A stretch of DNA of 64,000 nt from Nomia melanderi. Lineage: Eukaryota > Arthropoda > Insecta > Hymenoptera > Halictidae. The notes beneath the pieces are model-generated. The model was not told where the DNA came from, ran no database searches, and was given only the letters and a program-made list of their open reading frames with translations. Location: positions 248,001-312,000 of the forward strand of contig NW_027475145.1 in assembly GCF_051020985.1 (NCBI RefSeq), in the 5' to 3' direction. Below are positions 35,896 through 49,600 of this stretch, piece after piece. Both the position numbers and the translations under genes were made by a program. How positions within the stretch are numbered: position 1 is the stretch's first letter; each line of letters starts with the position of its first letter.

Positions 35896-38800
35896 TCACC
35901 AGATATATATTGGATTTTCCCCTGACCCTGAGTGTCCGGCCCCATGAGACTGTGGTTTTCTCGGCCCCTGGTGATCCGAGGTCGTTCCCGCTGCACAGAT
36001 TCATGCGCCAGGGCCTCCTACAGACAATTCACTTTGCTTTATTGCGCTATCTGTAATAGCACCCGAGATATCACTAGATATATATTGGATTTTCCCCTGA
36101 CCCTGAGTGTCCGGCCCCATGAGACTGTGGTTTTCTCGGCCCCTGGTGGTCCGAGGTCGTTCCCGCTGCACAGATTCGTGCGCCAGGGCCTCCTACAGAC
36201 AATGCACTTTGATTTATTGCGCTATCTGTAATAGCACCCGAGATATCACCAGATATATATTGGATTTTTCCCTGACCCTGAGTGTCCGGTCCCATGAGAC
36301 GGTGGTTTTCTCGGCCCCTGGTGGTCCGAGGTCGTTCCCGCTGCACAGATTCATGCGCCAGGGCCTCCTGCAGATAATTCACTTTGGTTTATTGCGCTAT
36401 CTCTAATAGCACCCGAGATATCAAGAGATATATACTGGATTTTCCCCTGACCCTGAGTGTCCGGCTCCATGAGACTGTGGTTTTCTCGGCCCCTGGTGGT
36501 CCGAGGTCGTTCCCGCTGCACAGATTCATGCGCCAGGGCCTCCTGCAGATAATTCACTTTGGTTTATTGCGCTATCTCTAATAGCACCCGAGATATCAAG
36601 AGATACATACTGGATTTTCCCCTGACCCTGAGTGTCCGGCTCCATGAGACTGTGGTTTTCTCGGTCCCTGGTGGTCCGAGGTCGTTCCCGCTGCACGGAT
36701 TCATGCGCCAGGGCCTCCTACAGATAAGGCACTTTGATTTATTGCGTTATCTGTAATAGCACCCGAGATATCACCAGATATATACTGGATTTCTCACTGA
36801 CCCTGAGTGTCCGGCCCCATGAGACGGTCGTTTACTCGGCCCCTGGTGGTCCGAGGTCGTTCCCGCTGCACAGAATCATGCGCCAGGGCCTCCTGCTGAT
36901 AATTCACTTTGGTTTATTGCGCTATCTCTAATAGCACCCGAGATATCACCAGATATATATTGGATTTTCCCCTGACCCTGAGTGTCCGGTCCCATGAGAC
37001 TGTGGTTTTCTCGGCCCCTGGTGGTCCGAGGTCGTTCCCGCTGCACAGAATCGTGCGCCAGGGCCTCCTACAGACAATGCACTTTGATTTATTGCGCTAT
37101 CTGTAATAGCACCCGAGATATCACCAGATATATATTGGATTCTTCCCTGACCCTGAGTGTCCGGCCCCATGAGACGGTGGTTTTCACGGCCCCTGGTGGT
37201 CCGAGGTCGTTCCCGCTGCACAGATTCATGCGCCAGGGCCTCCTGCAGATAATTCACTTTGGTTTATTGCGCTATCTCTAATAGCACCCGAGATATCACC
37301 AGATATATATTGGATTTTGCCCTGACCCTGAGTGTCCGACCCCATGAGACTGTGGTTTTCTCGTCCCCTGGTGGTCCGAGGTCGTTCCCGCTGCACAGAT
37401 TCATGCGCCAGGGCCTCCTACAGACAATGCACTTTGATTTATTGCGCTATCTGTAATAGCACCCGAAATATCACCAGATATATATTGGATTTTACCCTGA
37501 CCATGAGTGTCCGTCCCCATGAGACTGTGGTTTTTTCGGCCCCTGGTGGTCCGAGGTCGTTCCCGCTGCACAGATTCATGCGCCAGGGCCTCCTACAGAC
37601 AATACACTTTGATTTATTGCGCTATCTGTAATAGCACCCGAGATATCACCAGATATATATTGGATTTTACCCTGACCCTGAGTGTCCGGCCCCATGAGAC
37701 TGTGGTTTTCTCGGCCCCTGGTTGTCCGAGGTCGTTGCCGCTGCACAGGTTCATGCGCCAGGGCCTCCTACAGACAATGCCCTTTGATTTATTGCGCCAT
37801 CTGTAATAGCACCCGAGATATCACCAGATATATATTGGATTTTTCACTGACCCTGAGTGTGCGGCCCCATGAGACGGTGTTTTTCTCGGACCCTGGTGGT
37901 CCGAGGTCGTTTCTGCTGCACAGATTCATGCGCCAGGGCCTCCTGCAAATAATTCACTTTGGTTTATTGCGCTATCTCTAATAGCACCCGAGATATCACC
38001 TGATATATATTGGATTTTCCCCTGACCCTGAGTGTCTGGCTCCATGAGACTGTGGTTATCTCGGCCCCAGGTGGTCCGAGGTCATTCCCGCTGCACAGAT
38101 TCATGCGCCAGGGCCTCCTACAGACAATGCACTTTGATTTATTGCGGTATCTGTAATAGCACCCGAGATATCACGAGATATATATTGGATTTTTCACTGA
38201 CCCTGAGTGTCCTGCCCCATGAGACGGTGGTTTTCTCGGCCCCTTGTGTTCCGAGGTCGTTCCCGCTGCCCAGATTCATGCGCCAGGGCCTCCTACAGAC
38301 AATGCACTTTGATTTATTGCGCTATCTGTAATAGCACCCGACATATCACCAGATATATATTGGATTTTCCCCAGACCCTGAGTGTCCGGCCCCATGAGAC
38401 TGTAGTTTTCTCGGCCCCTGGTGGTCCGAGGTCGTTCCCGCTGCACAGATGCATGCGCCAGGGCCTCTTGCAGATAATTCACTTGGTTTCTTGCGCTATC
38501 TCTAATAGCATCCGAGATATCACCAGATATATATTGGATTTTTCCCTGACCCTGAGTGTCCGGTCCCATGAGACGGTGGTTTTCTCGGCCCCTGGTGGTC
38601 CGAGGTCGTTCCCGCTGCACAAATTCATGCGCCAGGGCCTCCTACAGACAATGCACTTTGATTTATTGCGCTATCTGTAATAGCACCCGAGATATCACCA
38701 GATATATATTGGATATTTCCCTCACCCTGAGTGTCCTGCCCCATGAGACGGTGGTTTTCTCGGCCCCTTGTGTTCCGAGGTCGTTCCTGCTGCACAGATG

Positions 38801-40238
38801 CATGCGCCAGGGCCTCCTACAGACAATGCACTTTGATTTATTGCGCTATCTGTAATAGCACCCGACATATCACCAGATATATATTGGATTTTTCCCTGAC
38901 CCTGAGTGTCCGGTCCCATGAGGCGGTGGTTTTCTCGGCCCCTGGTGGTCTGAGGTCGTTCCCGCTGCACAAATTCATGCGCCAGGGCCTACTACAGACA
39001 ATGCACTTTGATTTATTGCGCTATCTGTAATAGCACCCGAGATATCACCAGATATATATTGGATATTTCCCTCACCCTGAGTGTCCAGCCCCATGAGACG
39101 GTGGTTTTCTCGGCCCCTGGTGGTCCGAGGTCGTTCCCGCTGCACAGATTCATGCGCCAGGGCCTCCTGCAGATAATTCACTTTGGCTTATTGCGCTATC
39201 TCTAATAGCACCCGAGATATCACCAGATATATATTGGATTTTGCCCTGACCCTGAGTGTCCGACCCCATGAGACTGTGGTTTTCTCGGCCCCTGGTGGTC
39301 CGAGGTCGTTCCCGCTGCACAGATTCATGCGCCAGGGCCTCCTACAGACAATGCACTTTTATTTATTGCGCTATCTGTAATAGCACCCGAGATATCACCA
39401 GATATATATTGGATTTTTCACTGACCCTGAGTGTCCTGCCCCATGAGACGGTGGTTTTCTCGGCCCCTTGTGTTCCGAGGTCGTTCCCGCTGCACAGATG
39501 CATGCGCCAGGGCCTCTTGCAGATAATTCAATTTGGTTTATTGCGCTGTATCTAATAGCACCCGAGATATCACCAGATATATATTGGATTTTCCCCTGAC
39601 CCTGAGTGTCCGGTCCCATGAGACGGTGGTTTTCTCGGCCCCTGGTGGTCCGAGGTCGTTCCCGCTGCACAAATTCATGCGCCAGGGCCTCCTACAGACA
39701 ATGCACTTTGATTTATTGCGCTATCTGTAATAGCACCCGAGATATCACCAGATATATATTGGATTTTTCCCTGACCCTGAGTGTCCGGTCCCATGAGACG
39801 GTGGTTTTCTCGGCCCCTGGTGGTCCGAGGTCGTTTCTGCTGCACAGATTCATGCGCCAGGGCCTCCTGCAAATAATTCACTTTGGTTTATTGCGCTATC
39901 TCTAATAGCACCCGAGATATCACCTGATATATATTGGATTTTCCCCTGACCCTGAGTGTCCGGCCCCATGAGACTGTGGTTTTCTCGGCCCCTGGTGGTC
40001 CGAGGTCGTTCCCGCTGCACAGGTTCATGTGCCAGGGTCTCCTACAGACAATGCACTTTGATTAATTGCGCTATCTGTAATAGCACCCGAGATATCACCA
40101 GATATATATTGGATTTTTCACTGACCCTGAGTGTCCTGCCCCATGAGACGGTGGTTTTCTCGGCCCCTGGTGGTCCGAGGTCGTTCCCGCTGCACAGGTT
40201 CATGTGCCAGGGTCTCCTACAGACAATGCACTTTGATT
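34640..40238. repeat. Block I copy 1 (32 monomers, 5,599 bp)
   Basis: The largest nearly perfect unit: 31 monomers of 175 bp and one of 174 bp, directly followed by its own copy. Rare marks all repeat 5,599 bases later: GATACATACTGG, CTGCACGGATTC, CAGATAAGGCAC, CAGAATCGTGCG, TCTCGTCCCCTGG, CCGCTGCCCAGATTC, GGTCTGAGGTCG and CCTACTACAGAC. One difference was found, CCCGAAATATC here (A at 37,467) against G at 43,066. Confidence 0.93.
38459..38486. repeat. Hybrid monomer join in block I copy 1
   Basis: The CTCTTGCAGATAATTCA class, normally followed by ATTTGG and GCTGTATC, here runs into CACTTGGTTTCTTGCG, the end of the next monomer class. Compared with block G (20,080-20,300) one monomer has been removed. 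The same join is at 44,058-44,085, carried there by the 5.6-kb duplication, so it arose before that duplication. Confidence 0.8.
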
Positions 40239-43200
40239 AATTGCGCTATCTGTAATAGCACCCGAGATATCACCAGATATATATTGGATTTTTCACTGAC
40301 CCTGAGTGTCCTGCCCCATGAGACGGTGGTTTTCTCGGCCCCTTGTGTTCCGAGGTCGTTCCCGCTGCACAGATTCATGCGCCAGGGCCTCCTACAGACA
40401 ATGCACTTTGATTTATTGCGCTATCTGTAATAGCACCCGACATATCACCAGATATATATTGGATTTTCCCCAGACCCTGAGTGTCCGGCCCCATGAGACT
40501 GTAGTTTTCTCGGCCCCTGGTGGTCCGAGGTCGTTCCCGCTGCACAGATGCATGCGCCAGGGTCTCCTACAGACAATGCACTTTGATTTATTGCGCTATC
40601 TGTAATAGCACCCGAGATATCACCAGATATATATTGGATTTTTCACTGACCCTGAGTGTCCTGCCCCATGAGACGGTGGTTTTCTCGGCCCCTTGTGTTC
40701 CGAGGTCGTTCCCGCTGCACAGATTCATGCGCCAGGGCCTCCTACAGACAATGCACTTTGATTTATTGCGCTATCTGTAATAGCACCCGACATATCACCA
40801 GATATATATTGGATTTTCCCCAGACCCTGAGTGTCCGGCCCCATGAGACTGTAGTTTTCTCGGACCCTGGTGGTCCGAGGTCGTTCCCGCTGCACAGATT
40901 CATGCGCCAGGGTCTCCTACAGACAATGCACTTTGATTTATTGCGCCATCTGTAATAGCACCCGAGATATCACCAGATATATATTGGATTTTTCACTGAC
41001 CCTGAGTGTGCGGCCCCATGAGACGGTGTTTTTCTCGGACCCTGGTGGTCCGAGGTCGTTTCTGCTGCACAGATTCATGCGCCAGGGCCTCCTGCAAATA
41101 ATTCACTTTGGTTTATTGCGCTATCTCTAATAGCACCCGAGATATCACCTGATATATATTGGATTTTCCCCTGACCCTGAGTGTCTGGCTCCATGAGACT
41201 GTGGTTATCTCGGCCCCTGGTGGTCCGAGGTCATTCCCGCTGCACAGATTCATGCGCCAGGGCCTCCTACAGACAATGCACTTTGATTTATTGCGCTATC
41301 TGTAATAGCACCCGAGATATCACGAGATATATATTGGATTTTTCACTGACCCTGAGGGTCCGGCCCCATGAGGCGGTCGGTTACTCGGCCCCTGGTGGTC
41401 CGAGGTCGTTCCCGCTGCACAGATTCAGGCGCCAGGGCCTCCTGCAGATAATTCACTTTGGTTTATTGCGCTACCTCTAATAGCACCCGAGATATCACCA
41501 GATATATATTGGATTTTCCCCTGACCCTGAGTGTCCGGCCCCATGAGACTGTGGTTTTCTCGGCCCCTGGTGATCCGAGGTCGTTCCCGCTGCACAGATT
41601 CATGCGCCAGGGCCTCCTACAGACAATTCACTTTGCTTTATTGCGCTATCTGTAATAGCACCCGAGATATCACTAGATATATATTGGATTTTCCCCTGAC
41701 CCTGAGTGTCCGGCCCCATGAGACTGTGGTTTTCTCGGCCCCTGGTGGTCCGAGGTCGTTCCCGCTGCACAGATTCGTGCGCCAGGGCCTCCTACAGACA
41801 ATGCACTTTGATTTATTGCGCTATCTGTAATAGCACCCGAGATATCACCAGATATATATTGGATTTTTCCCTGACCCTGAGTGTCCGGTCCCATGAGACG
41901 GTGGTTTTCTCGGCCCCTGGTGGTCCGAGGTCGTTCCCGCTGCACAGATTCATGCGCCAGGGCCTCCTGCAGATAATTCACTTTGGTTTATTGCGCTATC
42001 TCTAATAGCACCCGAGATATCAAGAGATATATACTGGATTTTCCCCTGACCCTGAGTGTCCGGCTCCATGAGACTGTGGTTTTCTCGGCCCCTGGTGGTC
42101 CGAGGTCGTTCCCGCTGCACAGATTCATGCGCCAGGGCCTCCTGCAGATAATTCACTTTGGTTTATTGCGCTATCTCTAATAGCACCCGAGATATCAAGA
42201 GATACATACTGGATTTTCCCCTGACCCTGAGTGTCCGGCTCCATGAGACTGTGGTTTTCTCGGTCCCTGGTGGTCCGAGGTCGTTCCCGCTGCACGGATT
42301 CATGCGCCAGGGCCTCCTACAGATAAGGCACTTTGATTTATTGCGTTATCTGTAATAGCACCCGAGATATCACCAGATATATACTGGATTTCTCACTGAC
42401 CCTGAGTGTCCGGCCCCATGAGACGGTCGTTTACTCGGCCCCTGGTGGTCCGAGGTCGTTCCCGCTGCACAGAATCATGCGCCAGGGCCTCCTGCTGATA
42501 ATTCACTTTGGTTTATTGCGCTATCTCTAATAGCACCCGAGATATCACCAGATATATATTGGATTTTCCCCTGACCCTGAGTGTCCGGTCCCATGAGACT
42601 GTGGTTTTCTCGGCCCCTGGTGGTCCGAGGTCGTTCCCGCTGCACAGAATCGTGCGCCAGGGCCTCCTACAGACAATGCACTTTGATTTATTGCGCTATC
42701 TGTAATAGCACCCGAGATATCACCAGATATATATTGGATTCTTCCCTGACCCTGAGTGTCCGGCCCCATGAGACGGTGGTTTTCACGGCCCCTGGTGGTC
42801 CGAGGTCGTTCCCGCTGCACAGATTCATGCGCCAGGGCCTCCTGCAGATAATTCACTTTGGTTTATTGCGCTATCTCTAATAGCACCCGAGATATCACCA
42901 GATATATATTGGATTTTGCCCTGACCCTGAGTGTCCGACCCCATGAGACTGTGGTTTTCTCGTCCCCTGGTGGTCCGAGGTCGTTCCCGCTGCACAGATT
43001 CATGCGCCAGGGCCTCCTACAGACAATGCACTTTGATTTATTGCGCTATCTGTAATAGCACCCGAGATATCACCAGATATATATTGGATTTTACCCTGAC
43101 CATGAGTGTCCGTCCCCATGAGACTGTGGTTTTTTCGGCCCCTGGTGGTCCGAGGTCGTTCCCGCTGCACAGATTCATGCGCCAGGGCCTCCTACAGACA

Positions 43201-45907
43201 ATACACTTTGATTTATTGCGCTATCTGTAATAGCACCCGAGATATCACCAGATATATATTGGATTTTACCCTGACCCTGAGTGTCCGGCCCCATGAGACT
43301 GTGGTTTTCTCGGCCCCTGGTTGTCCGAGGTCGTTGCCGCTGCACAGGTTCATGCGCCAGGGCCTCCTACAGACAATGCCCTTTGATTTATTGCGCCATC
43401 TGTAATAGCACCCGAGATATCACCAGATATATATTGGATTTTTCACTGACCCTGAGTGTGCGGCCCCATGAGACGGTGTTTTTCTCGGACCCTGGTGGTC
43501 CGAGGTCGTTTCTGCTGCACAGATTCATGCGCCAGGGCCTCCTGCAAATAATTCACTTTGGTTTATTGCGCTATCTCTAATAGCACCCGAGATATCACCT
43601 GATATATATTGGATTTTCCCCTGACCCTGAGTGTCTGGCTCCATGAGACTGTGGTTATCTCGGCCCCAGGTGGTCCGAGGTCATTCCCGCTGCACAGATT
43701 CATGCGCCAGGGCCTCCTACAGACAATGCACTTTGATTTATTGCGGTATCTGTAATAGCACCCGAGATATCACGAGATATATATTGGATTTTTCACTGAC
43801 CCTGAGTGTCCTGCCCCATGAGACGGTGGTTTTCTCGGCCCCTTGTGTTCCGAGGTCGTTCCCGCTGCCCAGATTCATGCGCCAGGGCCTCCTACAGACA
43901 ATGCACTTTGATTTATTGCGCTATCTGTAATAGCACCCGACATATCACCAGATATATATTGGATTTTCCCCAGACCCTGAGTGTCCGGCCCCATGAGACT
44001 GTAGTTTTCTCGGCCCCTGGTGGTCCGAGGTCGTTCCCGCTGCACAGATGCATGCGCCAGGGCCTCTTGCAGATAATTCACTTGGTTTCTTGCGCTATCT
44101 CTAATAGCATCCGAGATATCACCAGATATATATTGGATTTTTCCCTGACCCTGAGTGTCCGGTCCCATGAGACGGTGGTTTTCTCGGCCCCTGGTGGTCC
44201 GAGGTCGTTCCCGCTGCACAAATTCATGCGCCAGGGCCTCCTACAGACAATGCACTTTGATTTATTGCGCTATCTGTAATAGCACCCGAGATATCACCAG
44301 ATATATATTGGATATTTCCCTCACCCTGAGTGTCCTGCCCCATGAGACGGTGGTTTTCTCGGCCCCTTGTGTTCCGAGGTCGTTCCTGCTGCACAGATGC
44401 ATGCGCCAGGGCCTCCTACAGACAATGCACTTTGATTTATTGCGCTATCTGTAATAGCACCCGACATATCACCAGATATATATTGGATTTTTCCCTGACC
44501 CTGAGTGTCCGGTCCCATGAGGCGGTGGTTTTCTCGGCCCCTGGTGGTCTGAGGTCGTTCCCGCTGCACAAATTCATGCGCCAGGGCCTACTACAGACAA
44601 TGCACTTTGATTTATTGCGCTATCTGTAATAGCACCCGAGATATCACCAGATATATATTGGATATTTCCCTCACCCTGAGTGTCCAGCCCCATGAGACGG
44701 TGGTTTTCTCGGCCCCTGGTGGTCCGAGGTCGTTCCCGCTGCACAGATTCATGCGCCAGGGCCTCCTGCAGATAATTCACTTTGGCTTATTGCGCTATCT
44801 CTAATAGCACCCGAGATATCACCAGATATATATTGGATTTTGCCCTGACCCTGAGTGTCCGACCCCATGAGACTGTGGTTTTCTCGGCCCCTGGTGGTCC
44901 GAGGTCGTTCCCGCTGCACAGATTCATGCGCCAGGGCCTCCTACAGACAATGCACTTTTATTTATTGCGCTATCTGTAATAGCACCCGAGATATCACCAG
45001 ATATATATTGGATTTTTCACTGACCCTGAGTGTCCTGCCCCATGAGACGGTGGTTTTCTCGGCCCCTTGTGTTCCGAGGTCGTTCCCGCTGCACAGATGC
45101 ATGCGCCAGGGCCTCTTGCAGATAATTCAATTTGGTTTATTGCGCTGTATCTAATAGCACCCGAGATATCACCAGATATATATTGGATTTTCCCCTGACC
45201 CTGAGTGTCCGGTCCCATGAGACGGTGGTTTTCTCGGCCCCTGGTGGTCCGAGGTCGTTCCCGCTGCACAAATTCATGCGCCAGGGCCTCCTACAGACAA
45301 TGCACTTTGATTTATTGCGCTATCTGTAATAGCACCCGAGATATCACCAGATATATATTGGATTTTTCCCTGACCCTGAGTGTCCGGTCCCATGAGACGG
45401 TGGTTTTCTCGGCCCCTGGTGGTCCGAGGTCGTTTCTGCTGCACAGATTCATGCGCCAGGGCCTCCTGCAAATAATTCACTTTGGTTTATTGCGCTATCT
45501 CTAATAGCACCCGAGATATCACCTGATATATATTGGATTTTCCCCTGACCCTGAGTGTCCGGCCCCATGAGACTGTGGTTTTCTCGGCCCCTGGTGGTCC
45601 GAGGTCGTTCCCGCTGCACAGGTTCATGTGCCAGGGTCTCCTACAGACAATGCACTTTGATTAATTGCGCTATCTGTAATAGCACCCGAGATATCACCAG
45701 ATATATATTGGATTTTTCACTGACCCTGAGTGTCCTGCCCCATGAGACGGTGGTTTTCTCGGCCCCTGGTGGTCCGAGGTCGTTCCCGCTGCACAGGTTC
45801 ATGTGCCAGGGTCTCCTACAGACAATGCACTTTGATTAATTGCGCTATCTGTAATAGCACCCGAGATATCACCAGATATATATTGGATTTTTCACTGACC
45901 CTGAGTG
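40239..45907. repeat. Block I copy 2
   Basis: Direct tandem copy of 34,640-40,238. Likeness runs about 70 bases past one full unit, up to GTCCGGTCCC near 45,906 where copy 1 has GTCCTGCCCC. Two successive monomers with GATTAATTGCG (45,660 and 45,834) close it, as in copy 1 at 40,061 and 40,235. Confidence 0.93.
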
Positions 45908-46689
45908 TCCGGTCCCATGAGACGGTGGTTTTCTCGGCCCCTGGTGGTCCGAGGTCGTTCCCGCTGCACAAATTCATGCGCCAGGGCCTCCTACAGACAA
46001 TGCACTTTGATTTATTGCGCTATCTGTAATAGCACCCGAGATATCACGAGATATATATTGGATTTTTCACTGACCCTGAGGGTCCGGCCCCATGAGGCGG
46101 TCGTTTACTCGGCCCCTGGTGGTCCGAGGTAGTTCCCGCTGCACAGATTCTTGCGCCAGGGCCTCCTGCAGATAATTCACTTTGGTTTATTGCGCTACCT
46201 CTAATAGCACCCGAGATATCACCAGATATATATTGGATTTTCCCCTGACCCTGAGTGTCCCGCCCCATGAGACTGTGGTTTTCTCGGCCCCTGGTTGTCC
46301 GAGGTCGTTGCCGCTGCACAGGTTCATGCGCCAGGGCCTCCTACAGACAATGCCCTTTGATTTATTGCGCTATCTGTAATAGCACCCGAGATATCACCAG
46401 TTATATATTGGATTTTTCACTGACCCTGAGCGTCCGGCCCCATGAGACGGTCGTTTTCTCGGCCCCTGGTGGTCCGAGGTCGTTCCCGCTGCACAGGTTC
46501 ATGTGCCAGGGTCTCCTACAGACAATGCACTTTGATTTATTGCGCTATCTGTAATAGCACCCGAGATATCACCAGATATATATTGGATTTTTCACTGACC
46601 CTGAGTGTCCTGCCCCATGAGACGGTGGTTTTCTCGGCCCCTTGTGTTCCGAGGTCGTTCCCGCTGCACAGATTCATGCGCCAGGGCCT
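45908..46689. repeat. Monomers between blocks I and J
   Basis: About 4.5 monomers with CACAAATTC, GCGGTCGTTTACTCGG, GGTAGTTCCCGC (private, near 46,129), TGTCCCGCCCCATG, GTTGCCGCTGC and CCAGTTATATATTGG. The part 46,230-46,730 also recurs near 57,252-57,752 (offset 11,022, 63 monomers minus 3 bases). Confidence 0.75.
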
Positions 46690-49600
46690 CCTACAGACAA
46701 TGCCCTTTGATTTATTGCGCTATCTGTAATAGCACCCGAGATATCACCAGTTATATATTGGATTTTTCACTGACCCTGAGCGTCCGGCCCCATGAGACGG
46801 TCGTTTTCTCGGCCCCTGGTGGTCCGAGGTCGTTCCCGCTGCACAGGTTCATGTGCCAGGGTCTCCTACAGACATTGCACTTTGATTTATTGCGCTATCT
46901 GTAATAGCACCCGAGATATCACCAGATATATATTGGATTTTTCACTGACCCTGAGTGTCCTGCCCCATGAGACGGTGGTTTTCTCGGCCCCTTGTGTTCC
47001 GAGGTCGTTCCCGCTGCACAGATTCATGCGCCAGGGCCTCCTACAGACAATGCACTTTGATTTATTGCGCTATCTGTAATAGCACCCGACATATCACCAG
47101 ATATATATTGGATTTTCCCCAGACCCTGAGTGTCCGGCCCCATGAGACTGTAGTTTTCTCGGCCCCTGGTGGTCCGAGGTCGTTCCCGCTGCACAGATGC
47201 ATGCGCCAGGGCCTCTTGCAGATAATTCAATTTGGTTTATTGCGCTGTATCTAATAGCACCCGAGATATCACCAGATATATATTGGATTTTCCCCTGACC
47301 CTGAGTGACCGGCCCCATGTGACTGTGGTTTTTTCGGCCCCTGGTGGTCCGAGGTCGTTCCCGCTGCACTGATTCAGGCGCCAGGGCCTCCTGCAGATAA
47401 CTCACTTGGTTTCTTGCGCTATCTCTAATAGCATCCGAGATATCACCAGATATATATTGGATTTTTCCCTGACCCTGAGTGTCCGGTCCCATGAGACGGT
47501 GGTTTTCTCGGCCCCTGGTGGTCCGAGGTCGTTCCCGCTGCACAAATTCATGCGCCAGGGCCTCCTACAGACAATGCACTTTGATTTATTGCGCTATCTG
47601 TAATAGCACCCGAGATATCACGAGATATATATTGGATTTTTCACTGACCCTGAGGGTCCGGCCCCATGAGGCGGTCGTTTACTCGGCCCCTGGTGGTCCG
47701 AGGTCGTTCCCGCTGCACAGATTCATGCGCCAGGGCCTCCTGCAGATAATTCACTTTGGTTTATTGCGCTACCTCTAATAGGACCCGAGATATCACCAGA
47801 TATATATTGGATTTTCCCCTGACCCTGAGTGTCCCGCCCCATGAGACTGTGGTTTTCTCGGCCCCTGGTGGTCCGAGGTCGTTCCCGCTGCACAGATTCA
47901 TGCGCCAGGGCCTCCTACAGACAATTCACTTTGATTTATTGCGCTATCTGTAATAGCACCCGAGATATCACTGGATATATATTGGATTTTCCCCTGACCC
48001 TGAGTGTCCGGCCCCATGGGACTGTGGTTTTCTCGGCCCCTGGTGGTCCGAGGTCGTTCCCGCTGCACAGATTCATGCGCCAGGGCCTCCTACAGACAAT
48101 GCACTTTGATTTATTGCGCTATCTGTAATAGCACCCGAGATATCACCAGATATATCTTGGATTTTTCACTGGCCCTGAGTGTCCGGCCCCATGAGACGGT
48201 GGTTTTCTCGGCCCCTGGTGGTCCGAGGTCGTTCCCGCTGCACAGATTCGTGCGCCAGGGCCTCCTACAGACAATGCACTTTGACTTATTGCGCTATCTG
48301 TAATAGCACCCGAGATATCACCAGATATATATTGGATTTTTCCCTGACCCTGAGTGTCCGGTCCCATGAGACGGTGGTTTCCTCGGCCCCTGGTGGTCCG
48401 AGGTCGTTCCCGCTGCACAAATTCATGCGCCAGGGCCTCCTACAGACAATGCACTTTGATTTATTGCGCTATCTGTAATAGCACCCGAGATATCAACAGA
48501 TATATATTGGATATTTCCCTCACCCTGAGTGTCCAGCCCCATGAGACGGTGGTTTTCTCGGCCCCTGGTGGTCCGAGGTCGTTCCCGCTGCACAGATGCA
48601 TGCGCCAGGGCCTCCTGCAGATAATTGACTTTGGTTTATTGCGCTATCTCTAATAGCACCCGAGATATCACCAGATATATATTGCATTTTCCCCTGACCC
48701 TGAGGGTCCGGCCCCATTAGACTGTGGTTTTCTCGGCCCCTGGTGGTCCGAGGTCGTTCCCGCTGCCCAGATTCATGCGCCAGGGCCTCCTGCAGATAAT
48801 TCACATTGGTTTATTGCGCTGTATCTAATAGCACCCGAGATATCACCAGATATATATTGGATTTTCCCCTGACCCTGAGTGTCCGGCCCCATGAGACGGT
48901 GGTTGTCTCGGCCCCTGGTGGTCCGAGGTCGTTCCCGCTGGCCTCATTTATGCGCCAGGGCCTGCTACAGACAATGCACTTTGATTTATTGCGCTATCTG
49001 TAATAGCACCCGACATATCACCAGATATATATTGGATTTTCCCCAGACCCTGAGTGTCCGGCCCCATGAGACTGTAGTTTTCTCGGCCCCTGGTGGCCCG
49101 AGGTCGTTCCCGCTGCACAGATGCATGCGCCAGGGTCTCCTACAGACAATGCACTTTGATTTATTGCGCTATCTGTAATAGCACCCGAGATATCACCAGA
49201 TATATATTGGATTTTTCACTGACCCTGAGTGTACTGCCCCATGAGACGGTGGTTTTCTCGGCCCCTCGTGTTCCGAGGTCGTTCCCGCTGCACAGATTCA
49301 TGCGCCAGGGTCTCCTACAGAAAATGCACTTTGATTTATTGCGCTATCTGTAATAGCACCCGACATATCACCAGATATATATTGGATTTTCCCCAGACCC
49401 TGAGTGACCGGCCCCATGACACTGTAGTTTTCTCGGCCCCTGGTGGTCCGAGGTCGTTCCCGCTGCACAGATGCATGCGCCAGGGCCTCTTGCAGATAAT
49501 TCAATTTGGTTTATTGCGCTGTATCTAATAGCACCCGAGATATCACCAGATATATATTGGATTTTCCCCTGACCCTGAGTGACCGGCCCCATGTGACTGT

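Larger units (their letters stand above)
10386..43700. repeat. Core-only landmark monomer class (17 copies)
   Basis: A monomer with TGGTTATCTCGG and GAGGTCATTCCC occurs at about 10,386, 13,185, 14,584, 15,809, 17,909, 19,659, 22,283, 24,383, 25,958, 28,582, 29,282, 32,257, 32,782, 35,582, 38,032, 41,181 and 43,631, and I saw none outside this span. Most are followed by a monomer with CACGAGATATATATTGG, and often GAGGGTCCGG and GCGGTCGGTTACTCGG. Spacing is irregular, from 525 to 5,599 bp. Confidence 0.8.

Noticed and set aside
38207..44279. Longer open frames of 149-157 residues (for example 38,207-38,680 and 43,806-44,279)
   Set aside because: They exist only where a 174-bp monomer shifts the frame and removes a stop. 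The translation is still two copies of the satellite.
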